A stretch of DNA of 64,000 nucleotides from Peptococcaceae bacterium BRH_c8a (GTDB lineage Bacteria > Bacillota > Desulfotomaculia > Desulfotomaculales > Desulfallaceae). The stretch's first letter is position 1; every line of letters starts with the position of its first letter. A program made the translations under genes and the position numbers. The notes beneath the pieces are model-generated. The model did no database searches. It had not been told where the DNA came from and worked only from the letters and a program-made list of their open reading frames with translations. This document shows positions 42,893 through 50,727 of the stretch, piece after piece. The DNA lies in assembly GCA_000961575.1 (NCBI GenBank), contig LADP01000021.1, forward strand, positions 1 through 64,000. The letters are read 5' to 3'.

Positions 42893-42929
42893 AAGAGCAA
42901 GCTTTAAAAAAGCTTGCTCTTCGCTTTTT
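42893..42929 (+). terminator. Terminator of the ECF sigma operon
   Basis: AAGAGCAAGCTT pairs perfectly with AAGCTTGCTCTT around taaaa, followed by cgcttttt. Confidence 0.9.
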
Positions 42930-42965
42930 ATGAAGTGGCGCATTTTGGTTTTTTTAACACGAGCA

Positions 42966-44033
42966 CTAACTAAACAGCTTCTGCAGCCAGTTTTTATCCC
43001 GTTCCTCCGGGGGAATGTACTGCACGGTTTCCGCCGCCTGGCGGGCGTAATCATTGTTTACGGTGCTGCTAAATTTCACCGGTGCGGGAAGTTGACCGGA
43101 TACCTCCATGGCCTGCACGAGGGCGCCGAATGTTTTTTCGTCCAATCCTGGAAGGGGTTGCCACATGCCCATGGCTACGTACTGCTCAAGCAATGAATCA
43201 GTTTGTTGGCGTTCATTTTTGCTTAAAAATTTATGGGCTGCCTTAAGGCCCAATTCGGGTTCTCTAGCCATGTATAATTGCGCTTTATACAGACCGTTTA
43301 CAAAGATTTGCACCGCCTGCGGTTGTTTGTTTATTGTTTCCCGGGATACGGCACATAGCACGGCAGGGAACGCATCCTCCCTGTCGCCCACGGGAGTCGC
43401 AATGAATCCTGTACCGTCTTGCTCGGCGGTCAAGGCCTGGATGCCAGCCAGTTGAATATAATCAGCAGTGCCAGACTTAAATGCTCCCAGTCGCAGATCC
43501 TGGGGAATGCGGTGATAGATCCCGGTATCACGGAAAGGGGTTAGCCCATTGTCCCGTAGTTTTTTATCCAGGGCCAAACCTGGCCCGGTTTCCGGTGGGA
43601 AACTGATAACTCTCTTTTCTTTTAGGTTGTTCCAGGAGAAATCCTCTTTTTCCTTAGCTAAAAGAAAAGTTCCGTCGTGACCGGCCACTGTGGTTACAAT
43701 AACCGGTGCCGCAGGCCGGACGGCTTTGTGGAACAGGAACGCTACGGGGTCGGTAAAAACCACGTCGGCATTGGGAATACCTTCGTCATTGCTGCCGGCG
43801 CGGGTTCCTTGGGCCAGCCGCACCCGGATACCCTGGCCCTCGAAATAACCTTGCTGTAGTGCCACGTATAGTGGCAGGTGCAGAAGGGACGGCTCATCTT
43901 CTACGACGGTAAGAGTGATGATTGGTTCTTTTTCTTTCAACAATACCTTACTTACCAATAGTGATATGCCCAGAAGAAAACCTATAACAATAACCAGCGT
44001 TAAAATAAGCGTGCGTTTACGCACCACAGTCAC
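42966..44033 (-). CDS. ABC-type substrate-binding protein (SsuA/NMT1-THI5-like), orphan
   Basis: A 355-residue protein with one N-terminal membrane helix (about 9-31, LILTLVIVIGFLLGISLLV) and no lipobox cysteine, so it is probably anchored by that helix. The binding domain begins LTVVEDEPSLLHLPLYVALQ QGYFEGQGI and contains NADVVFTDPVAFLFHKA. The C terminus is rich in charged residues. This fold delivers sulfonates, nitrate, pyrimidine precursors or related small molecules to ABC importers. No permease or ATPase gene lies beside it, so it may share a distant transporter or act as a sensor. It is monocistronic. Confidence 0.82.
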   Translation of the reverse strand: MTVVRKRTLILTLVIVIGFLLGISLLVSKVLLKEKEPIITLTVVEDEPSLLHLPLYVALQQGYFEGQGIRVRLAQGTRAGSNDEGIPNADVVFTDPVAFLFHKAVRPAAPVIVTTVAGHDGTFLLAKEKEDFSWNNLKEKRVISFPPETGPGLALDKKLRDNGLTPFRDTGIYHRIPQDLRLGAFKSGTADYIQLAGIQALTAEQDGTGFIATPVGDREDAFPAVLCAVSRETINKQPQAVQIFVNGLYKAQLYMAREPELGLKAAHKFLSKNERQQTDSLLEQYVAMGMWQPLPGLDEKTFGALVQAMEVSGQLPAPVKFSSTVNNDYARQAAETVQYIPPEERDKNWLQKLFS

Positions 44034-44161
44034 CTCCGGCGGGGTTAATATCTATTTAAAAATATGGCCATTCAGTATTTTTAATGCCTAAAAAAACCAA
44101 AAGTACATAAATTTAAATATTTAGCATATAATTAGTAAAATGATTTCTCGGAGGTGGACCA

Positions 44162-44620
44162 ATGTTCAGGAGGATAACCTTGGTGAGCTGGTCCCGGCGG
44201 GGTGGACAGGCAAACCTATTGAAGCCGGGTGCGATAATTGGGGGTCTACTCTGGGCGCTTACCAGTACGGTGTTTATTTGCTCCGCCTTGGTGTTGTGGG
44301 CAATTATGACTGCGGGACAGGTTTACCATTTTGGTGCCTTGTTGACTGCAGGTACTATGCTGGGTGCTTTGCTGGGGGGCGTGGTGAGCGGACGAACGGC
44401 CGGTAATATGGGTTGGTTGCACGGTGTGGTAGTGGGCCTTTTGTACGGGCTGGTAATGCTTTCTTTTTTGGCCGCCTGGAACGGTACTTTTGCCGCTCTG
44501 CCTGGATTGGCCGGTCGCGGACTGGCGCTGGTAGTCATGGGGGTACTGGGTGGCGTGGCCGGTGTGAACATGTCTGCTTATGGCCGGCGCAGGGACAACT
44601 TCAGGCCCGGCCTGCGTTGA
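44162..44620 (+). CDS. TIGR04086-type membrane protein
   Basis: A 152-residue protein with four membrane helices (about 22-45, 57-77, 84-103, 110-135), Gly/Ala-rich helix packing (GAIIGGLLWALTSTVF, TMLGALLGGVVSGRTAG) and a basic C terminus. It fits my recollection of the TIGR04086 family of small membrane proteins in Gram-positive spore formers; function not established. CTCGGAGGTGGACC precedes the ATG. A perfect GC palindrome terminator follows. Confidence 0.75.
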   Translation: MFRRITLVSWSRRGGQANLLKPGAIIGGLLWALTSTVFICSALVLWAIMTAGQVYHFGALLTAGTMLGALLGGVVSGRTAGNMGWLHGVVVGLLYGLVMLSFLAAWNGTFAALPGLAGRGLALVVMGVLGGVAGVNMSAYGRRRDNFRPGLR

Positions 44621-44668
44621 AACTGAGCTGTGGAATAAAAGATTTAAACAATAACAAGCAATAAATTT

Positions 44669-44688
44669 GCCGCCCCGGGGCGGCTTTT
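44669..44688 (+). terminator. Terminator after the TIGR04086 gene
   Basis: GCCGCCCCGGGGCGGC followed by TTTT; a compact GC-rich stem of six base pairs with a ccgg loop. Confidence 0.8.
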
Positions 44689-44723
44689 CAATACGGTATT
44701 ATGTCATTATTATGCCATTATTA

Positions 44724-44780
44724 TGTCATTCTGAACGAAGTGAAGAATCTTAAGATCCTTCGCTAGTGCTCAGGATGACA
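44724..44780. repeat. TGTCATTCTGAACG...GAATCTT palindromic repeat
   Basis: tgtcattctgaacgaagtga agaatct and agatccttcgctagtgctca ggatgaca form an imperfect palindrome. Three short tgccatta/tgtcatta units precede it. The same family is at 18872, 48455 and 57062. Confidence 0.8.
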
Positions 44781-44803
44781 GACCCCAAAGTCTATTTTCT
44801 ATA

Positions 44804-44986
44804 CTATCTATGGTCTTTTTTTTCCGGCACACTGAAAAATTCTTTTTTTTCGGAATCCCGCACATCTTCAAGGCTTGGTAGCGGCAAATTTTCTTCCGTG
44901 CTGGGGCGGGGAAAGTTAAACCGCTCCAACGGGGGATTATATTTTTGTTGATTTAAGTCTTTATCACCGGTCAAAGCTGAATTCAT
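44804..44986 (-). CDS. Possible small hypothetical protein (60 residues)
   Basis: A short, highly charged ORF: MNSALTGDKDLNQQKYNPPL, then RFNFPRPSTEENLPLPSL, and ending KKDHR. It has no membrane segment or cysteine. AAGGAG directly abuts the ATG, which is too close, whereas the TTG four codons in is about 11 bases away. The amino-acid composition looks plausible for a protein and it lies between a repeat and the valS leader, but I recognise no family. Confidence 0.35.
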   Translation of the reverse strand: MNSALTGDKDLNQQKYNPPLERFNFPRPSTEENLPLPSLEDVRDSEKKEFFSVPEKKDHR

Positions 44987-45100
44987 CTCCTTATTTGAAT
45001 TTAGTTTTTAAATACAGCTGGCCTAATCTTAATACTGTCCCGTAAAAGGGTAAAAAAAACTTGTTACCATTCAGGTATTTAAAATTAGTTTTGCGCTTTT

Positions 45101-45140
45101 TTCATTCCGACTCCTGAATTCTGGCGCCTGACTCCTTTAG
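45101..45140. repeat. GAATTCTGACTCCTGAATTCTG-type direct repeat element
   Basis: ttcattccgactcctgaatt ctggcgcctgactcc. Related stretches are at 54770-54810 and 58283-58320. Each holds iterated ctgactactg/ctgactcctg units just upstream of a gene or leader. Confidence 0.55.
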
Positions 45141-45211
45141 TTATTACAAAAACTTAATTAGTTGACAGTACACGCAAAAAAAATTAAAATTATTGGTAAT
45201 CAAAAATCTGA

Positions 45212-45493
45212 CTGTGATGGGGAGTACGTCCGTTCCAGGCAAACCAAGAGAGGGAAAACCCGCAGGCTGCAAGGTTTCCCGTTTGCTTCGGCCGTTGTCA
45301 CCCCGGAGTCGCCGGCCTGAAGGGTTAATGCCTGTTAGGGCCTGCCGGGATCAGCCCGTTACAGCTGCAAGAGTGCCGGAGTGTGTTGTGAGGACATAAA
45401 CCTGGTTAGTGTAGTTTGTTTTTGTCCTGCCCCCGGAATTAAGGTGGTACCGCGAAAAAACCCTTTTCGTCCTTTTAGTGCGAAAGGGGTTTA
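45212..45493 (+). promoter_or_regulatory. T-box leader of valS with terminator/antiterminator
   Basis: The conserved T-box AAGGTGGTACCGCG is at 45441-45454, followed by the terminator stem AAACCCTTTTCG (45458-45469) with CGAAAGGGGTTT (45481-45492) and T residues. Stem I features are visible upstream: the ggagtacg motif, AGAGAGGGAAAA and GGCTGCAAGG of the apical loops, and a candidate specifier GTC (Val) followed by A in gttgtcacc near 45297. Uncharged tRNA-Val should pair with the specifier and the T-box and prevent termination, raising valyl-tRNA synthetase expression on valine starvation. Confidence 0.9.
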
Positions 45494-45543
45494 TTATTTT
45501 ACCTATGGACTTGGATAGCGTAAACAATATGGAGGGGATGAAG

Positions 45544-48201
45544 ATGACCGAAAAGTTTGATATGCCGACAACCTACGACCCTCAAACTGTGGAGGATCGC
45601 TGGTATAAACACTGGGAAGAAAACAAATTTTTTCGCTCCGTGGTGGACCCGGAAAAAGAGCCTTTCACCATCGTGATGCCGCCGCCCAATGTAACCGGGC
45701 AGCTGCATATGGGCCACGCTTTGGATAATACCCTGCAGGACATCCTGACCCGCTGGAGGCGGATGCAGGGTTACAACGCCCTGTGGCTGCCCGGCACCGA
45801 TCATGCCGGTATCGCCACTCAGGCCAAGGTGGAAGAACAACTGCGTAAGGATGGTACCAATAAACATGACCTGGGCCGGGAAAAGTTTCTGGAGCGGGTT
45901 TGGGAATGGAAGGAACAGTTCGGTGGGCGGATTACCCACCAATTGCGGCGGATAGGCGCATCCTGCGACTGGGATCGGGAGCGGTTCACCATGGACGAGG
46001 GCTGCTCGGAAGCCGTGCTGGAAGTATTCATCCGCTTGTATGAGCAGGGCCTGATCTATCGTGATTATTACATCACCAACTGGTGTCCCCACTGCCAGAC
46101 CACTATTAGTGACATTGAAGTGGAGCACCAGGAAAAACCGGGCCAGTTATACTACATCAAGTACCCGGTCAAAGGATCCGAAGGGGAATTTATCCCCGTG
46201 GCCACCACCAGGCCCGAAACCATGCTGGGGGACATTGCCGTCGCGGTGCATCCTGAGGATGACCGGTATCGGCACCTGGTGGGTAAGATGGTAGTTCTGC
46301 CTTTGGTGGAGCGGGAAATCCCTGTCATTGCCGACGAGTACGTCGATCCGGCATATGGAACCGGGGCGGTAAAAATTACCCCGGCCCACGACCCCAACGA
46401 TTTCGAGGTGGGGCGGCGCCACAAATTGCCATCGGTACAAGTTATCGACCGGGAAGCTAAAATGACTGCCGAGGCCGGGGCCAAGTACAAGGGCCTGGAT
46501 CGCTGGGATTGTCGTAAGCGGGTAGTCAAAGAACTGCAATCACGCGGGCTGTTGTACCAAATTGACGACCTTTCACATGCTGTGGGGCACTGTTACCGCT
46601 GCACCTCGGTGATTGAGCCCATGCTTTCCAAGCAGTGGTTTGTGCGCATGAAACCCCTGGCCGAACCCGCCATCGCTGCTGCTAAAGAAGGCCGGGTGCA
46701 GTTTGTGCCCGAGCGGTTCACCAAGGTTTATTTGAACTGGATGGAGAACATCCGCGACTGGTGCATCAGCCGCCAGTTATGGTGGGGGCATCGGATACCG
46801 GTTTATTACTGCCAGGATTGCGATGAAATTATGGCCAGCAAAACCCGGCCTGCCAAGTGCAAGTGCGGGTCAACCAAACTGGATCAAGATCCTGATGTGC
46901 TGGACACCTGGTTCAGCTCCGGGCTGTGGCCCTTTTCTACCCTGGGCTGGCCAGAAAAAACCGTCGACCTGGCTTATTATTACCCCACTTCGGTGCTGGT
47001 GACTGGACGGGACATCATCTTCTTCTGGGTGGCCCGGATGATCTTCAGCGGTATTGCCTTTATGGATCAGGCACCTTTCCGACAGGTGTTCATCCATGGG
47101 CTGGTGATGGATGCTCTGGGGCGCAAGATGAGTAAGTCTTTGGGTAACGGAGTGGATCCCATTGACGTAATCGAAAGCCACGGGGCAGACAGCCTACGGT
47201 TCATGCTGGTGACGGGCAACACCCCGGGCAATGATCTGCGGTTCCACTTCGAGCGGCTGGACGGGGCACGCAATTTCGCTAATAAAATCTGGAATGCCTC
47301 TCGTTTCGCCCTGATGAATTTGCAGGACTATGAACCCGAGGAAAATCCAAGCCGGGAGCAGTTTACTCTGGCCGACCGCTGGATTTTGAATAGGTTGGAG
47401 CGGGCTTCCCGCCAGTGTACCGAACTGCTGGAGCATTACGAACTGGGTGAGGCCGCCCGGGTGCTTTATGAGTTCACCTGGGATGAATTGTGCGACTGGT
47501 ATATCGAACTGGTTAAACCGCGGTTGTATGGGAAAACAGACCCGGCCGACCGGGAGACCGCCCAGTATGTGCTGACCACGGTACTGCGGGGCGCGCTGGA
47601 ACTGTTGCATCCGATTATGCCCTTTATCACCGAGGAAATCTGGCAGCGCCTGCCGCACCGCGGGCGTACTATCATGCAGGCGCGGTGGCCCAGACCGCGG
47701 GATGAAAACATGGATCCGCAGGCTGAAGAGCAGATGGAACTGCTGATGGGAGTCATTCGGGGTATTAGGCAAATCCGCAGCGAAATGAATGTCCCACCGG
47801 GTAAAAAGGCCGAGGCCATTATTGTTGCCGCGGTGCCGCAAGTTTTGGAGACGTTGAATGCCAATATTGCTTATATTGAAAGCTTGGCCAACTGCCGGGC
47901 CGAGGTAACGGCCGAGTTGGCCGAAGAGCCCGAGCAGGCGGCTACAGCCGTAACCAGGGATGTCCAAATATTTGTGCCCCTACGGGGATTGATTGACGTA
48001 GACAAGGAACTGGCCAGGCTGAATAAGGAATTGAAAAACCTGGCCAAGGATCTGGAACGGGTTCGGGGCAAACTAAATAACAAAGGTTTCATGGATAAAG
48101 CACCTGCCGAGGTAATTGAAAAAGAGCGTGGCAAAGAGGCTGAAATGGCATCCAAAACGGACGCCATAAAAGAGCGGCTTACAGTGCTGCAGGGTAGCTA
48201 A
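45544..48201 (+). CDS. valS: Valyl-tRNA synthetase
   Basis: An 885-residue class I synthetase. HIGH is HMGH (55-58) in PPPNVTGQLHMGHAL. The KMSKS motif is at 528-532 (GRKMSKSLGNGVDP). The editing domain contains TTRPETMLGD and DPNDFEVG. The C terminus is the Val-specific coiled-coil arm (KELARLNKELKNLAKDLERV). It charges tRNA-Val with valine and edits Thr. Start at 45544, six bases after GGAGGGG; an ATG at 45538 overlaps that site. Expression is controlled by the T-box. folC, usually its neighbour, lies 5 kb downstream, separated by a chemoreceptor-like gene and the feo operon. Confidence 0.97.
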   Translation: MTEKFDMPTTYDPQTVEDRWYKHWEENKFFRSVVDPEKEPFTIVMPPPNVTGQLHMGHALDNTLQDILTRWRRMQGYNALWLPGTDHAGIATQAKVEEQLRKDGTNKHDLGREKFLERVWEWKEQFGGRITHQLRRIGASCDWDRERFTMDEGCSEAVLEVFIRLYEQGLIYRDYYITNWCPHCQTTISDIEVEHQEKPGQLYYIKYPVKGSEGEFIPVATTRPETMLGDIAVAVHPEDDRYRHLVGKMVVLPLVEREIPVIADEYVDPAYGTGAVKITPAHDPNDFEVGRRHKLPSVQVIDREAKMTAEAGAKYKGLDRWDCRKRVVKELQSRGLLYQIDDLSHAVGHCYRCTSVIEPMLSKQWFVRMKPLAEPAIAAAKEGRVQFVPERFTKVYLNWMENIRDWCISRQLWWGHRIPVYYCQDCDEIMASKTRPAKCKCGSTKLDQDPDVLDTWFSSGLWPFSTLGWPEKTVDLAYYYPTSVLVTGRDIIFFWVARMIFSGIAFMDQAPFRQVFIHGLVMDALGRKMSKSLGNGVDPIDVIESHGADSLRFMLVTGNTPGNDLRFHFERLDGARNFANKIWNASRFALMNLQDYEPEENPSREQFTLADRWILNRLERASRQCTELLEHYELGEAARVLYEFTWDELCDWYIELVKPRLYGKTDPADRETAQYVLTTVLRGALELLHPIMPFITEEIWQRLPHRGRTIMQARWPRPRDENMDPQAEEQMELLMGVIRGIRQIRSEMNVPPGKKAEAIIVAAVPQVLETLNANIAYIESLANCRAEVTAELAEEPEQAATAVTRDVQIFVPLRGLIDVDKELARLNKELKNLAKDLERVRGKLNNKGFMDKAPAEVIEKERGKEAEMASKTDAIKERLTVLQGS

Positions 48202-48228
48202 GGTCTAGTTTAGTCCTTTCAGAAGTTG

Positions 48229-48272
48229 GGGACATTCAATTGGGGACATTCCTCCACGGAGGTGTGTCCCCT
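48229..48272. repeat. GGGGACATT repeat after valS
   Basis: ggggacattcaatt followed by ggggacattcctccacggag gtgtgtcccc: a doubled left arm and one right arm of the common family. Confidence 0.75.
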
Positions 48273-48454
48273 TTCCTCTACCCTCAACATACACCCAGAA
48301 AATACTTTTTTAATGTTGGTTTTAGATGTAAAAAAGCTTAACTTAACTAAGAAACTGGTCGATATAAAAAATATATGCCTTTTTTGCCGGTGAACGCAAA
48401 AACGAACATAGCAAGGAGAGTACCCCAAAAGTCAATATGGCAAACAGCCGGGAA

Positions 48455-48537
48455 TGTCATACTGAGCGTAGCGAAGAATCTAATTATTTAAGTGGCTTAT
48501 GAGATTCTTCATTGTACTACGTTTTGTTAAGAATGAC
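48455..48537. repeat. TGTCATACTGAGCG...GAATCT palindromic repeat
   Basis: tgtcatactgagcgtagcga agaatct and gagattcttcattgtactac ... gaatgac; another copy of the 44724/57062 family. With the repeat at 48229 it accounts for most of the 383-base gap before the chemoreceptor-like gene. Confidence 0.75.
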
Positions 48538-48584
48538 GCGTACCCAGACTTTTTCGTGCTCTTTTAAAAACGGGGGGATGTTTT

Positions 48585-50312
48585 GTGGCCAGAAACTGCT
48601 GGGATTACATGGATTGTCCTGAGGAATCGAGAGAACTTTGTCCCGCTTTCATAGAACAGAAAGGTACCGAGTGCTGGTTGATCGAGGGAACCCGCTGCCG
48701 GGGAGAGGTACAGGGGTCTGTGGTGGCTAAACTGGAACACTGTCGGGAATGTCAGGTTTACGGTTATTTTAACCGGGCCAAGTTTGGTTTGCAGAAAAAA
48801 TTACTGATTGCGCTATTATTAATTACCCTTATACCCATGGCCGCCCTTAGTGGCTTCGCGGTATTACAATTCCGCAGCGCTGCCCTGGTACAGGCCGAGG
48901 AAAACATGACTTTTATATCCCAGCAGTTGGCCCGTGAATTAAATCGTACCCTGACCGAAAATGCATATATGGGCGAGAAGGTTCAGCTGGTAAGTGCCAA
49001 AGGTTTGGTCAAAGAGATTAACGAAAAATATTTCCTGGATAATGGAATGGATGGTTATGCATTCATCATTGACGGTAAAGGCAAGGCACTGGTTCATCCC
49101 ACCGAGGATGGCAAGGACTTAAGTAATCTAGAATTTATTCAGGAGATGCTGGCCAACAAAAAAGGAACGCTGGATTACCAGTGGGAAGGCCGTCAAATGT
49201 TCTTGAATTACCAGACCATGCAAAATGGCTGGATACTGGCCATGGGCAGTTATTATTCCGATTTTCTCAAGCCGGTCAGCGCCGTGCAAAACGGCTCCCT
49301 GGTGCTGGGGCTTGTCTTTATTGGTCTGGTGATTGTGGTGTCCGTAATAATGACCCGTAAAATTGCCGGGCCTCTAAAGCGCCTGGCCGGGGATGCCTCC
49401 CGGATTTCGGCCGGTGACCTTACCGGAGAGATTGCCCGGATAAAAAGTAGCGATGAAGTGGGGCTTTTAGCCAACGCTTTTAATGAAATGGCTGCCAGTC
49501 TCAGTGATTTGGTGATGCATCTGGTGAAGAAAGCAGAGCAGATTGCGGATTATTCCGGCCGTTTGAACGCCGGTGCCCAGCAGTGTGCCGCCGACGCCAG
49601 TGAAACTTCAGGTACTATTGGCGAAATAAGCTCTGCGGTTACCGATATCAATGAAAATACCCGGGCCGTCACCAAAATGGCCGAAACAACCACTGCTAAA
49701 GCGCGGGAAGGGCGGCAGGGATTAAAACAAATTGGCTTGCAGATGCAAAATATCACTGGCGCCACAGGTAAAGTAAACCAGGCAATTACCAACCTGAACA
49801 ATAAGTCAACTGAAATTGCCCGTACCGTGGGGATTATCACGGGTATAGCCGAACAGACTAATTTATTGGCGTTAAATGCTGCCATTGAAGCAGCCCGGGC
49901 CGGGGAGCAGGGCCGGGGATTTGCGGTGGTGGCTGATGAGGTGCGCCAACTGGCCGAGCAGTCGGCCCGCGCCGCCAAGGAGATCGAACAGTTAATCCAG
50001 GCTAACCGCGAAGAAACGCAACAGGCGGTCGCCAGCATGGAGCAAAGCGCCAGGGAAGTGGAAACGGGAACAGAAACCATCCGGGTTATCAGCGCTTCCA
50101 TGCAGGAAATTATCGACGGCGTGCAAGGTTTAAGCGAAAGGCTTGGCCAGGTGGCCGTTACCATCGAGCAAGTCGGCACTGGAGTGCGGAACATGGCTTC
50201 CCGGGCAGAGGAACAAACCGCCATTATGGAAGAAGTATCTTCCTCGGTAGAGGTGCTTAATAACATGTCCGACGAACTAACTAAGCTATCCCATCGATTT
50301 AAAGTTAAATAA
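48585..50312 (+). CDS. Methyl-accepting chemotaxis-type protein with N-terminal two-CW domain
   Basis: A 575-residue transducer. Residues 1-56 form a cysteine-rich cytoplasmic two-CW domain (CW at 5-6 and 30-31, further Cys at 11, 19, 38, 53 and 56) that may bind a metal or sense redox. A helix at 71-94, an extracytoplasmic Cache-like domain (about 95-230, [20 protein letters not shown]), and a second helix (about 236-258) follow. Then come HAMP ([15 protein letters not shown]) and a signalling domain with the tip [20 protein letters not shown]-like [20 protein letters not shown] and [16 protein letters not shown]. The GTG start follows GGGGGG. It should control CheA or a related kinase. No che genes are near. 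Confidence 0.92.
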   Translation: MARNCWDYMDCPEESRELCPAFIEQKGTECWLIEGTRCRGEVQGSVVAKLEHCRECQVYGYFNRAKFGLQKKLLIALLLITLIPMAALSGFAVLQFRSAALVQAEENMTFISQQLARELNRTLTENAYMGEKVQLVSAKGLVKEINEKYFLDNGMDGYAFIIDGKGKALVHPTEDGKDLSNLEFIQEMLANKKGTLDYQWEGRQMFLNYQTMQNGWILAMGSYYSDFLKPVSAVQNGSLVLGLVFIGLVIVVSVIMTRKIAGPLKRLAGDASRISAGDLTGEIARIKSSDEVGLLANAFNEMAASLSDLVMHLVKKAEQIADYSGRLNAGAQQCAADASETSGTIGEISSAVTDINENTRAVTKMAETTTAKAREGRQGLKQIGLQMQNITGATGKVNQAITNLNNKSTEIARTVGIITGIAEQTNLLALNAAIEAARAGEQGRGFAVVADEVRQLAEQSARAAKEIEQLIQANREETQQAVASMEQSAREVETGTETIRVISASMQEIIDGVQGLSERLGQVAVTIEQVGTGVRNMASRAEEQTAIMEEVSSSVEVLNNMSDELTKLSHRFKVK

Positions 50313-50359
50313 AGTTAAAAAGGCCGGCTGTTCAAGTTTGGGACGTTGTTTGGACAAAA

Positions 50360-50400
50360 AAAATCTACGCCCTGCAAAGTGTATTATGGGGTAGATTTTC
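50360..50400. terminator. Terminator between the MCP-like gene and the feo operon
   Basis: AAAATCTACGCCC and GGGGTAGATTTT enclose a loop of about 15 bases. A and T runs on the outer flanks would let it serve both converging units. Confidence 0.75.
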
Positions 50401-50486
50401 TTGTTTCAACATAGACAACCTTTATGTGGCTATATACAGTTTTTATCACGATGCCCGCACCTGTTAATTTATTTTCTCAGGCAGGG

Positions 50487-50699
50487 TTATTTTATATTGT
50501 TCTTTTTACTAAATTTCTTTTCATTGGCTGGCAGGCTTGGTTCTGTAGATTCTTGACGGGCAGCGCAACTACCGCACGAACCCGAGCACCCGCCGCTTTT
50601 TAACAAAGGAGTGAAGCAACGCGGGCAGCGCAGGTCGTTTTGCGGTTCAAAACTGTAGCCGCATTGGCAGCATTTAAAAAGAGTTGTGTGGTTTGCCAT
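50487..50699 (-). CDS. Small zinc-ribbon protein of the feo operon
   Basis: A 70-residue protein from the ATG at 50699 (AAGGAAGGTG site). An FmdB-like ribbon (FKCCQCGYSFEPQNDLRCPRCFTPLL) is followed by a second Cys group, GGCSGSCGSCAA, and a basic tail (KKFSKKNNIK). It starts 28 bases after feoB and ends the operon. Small Cys-rich proteins often accompany FeoB. Here the ribbon suggests zinc or iron binding; the exact role is unknown. Confidence 0.75.
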   Translation of the reverse strand: MANHTTLFKCCQCGYSFEPQNDLRCPRCFTPLLKSGGCSGSCGSCAARQESTEPSLPANEKKFSKKNNIK

Positions 50700-50727
50700 G
50701 AACGGCACCTTCCTTTATGGAACTTTT

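Noticed and set aside
47194-47967. 257-codon ORF opposite valS
   Set aside because: Entirely within a certain synthetase gene on the other strand; no family features.
49550-50266. 238-codon ORF opposite the chemoreceptor signalling domain
   Set aside because: Antisense of a long coiled coil, a common source of open frames.
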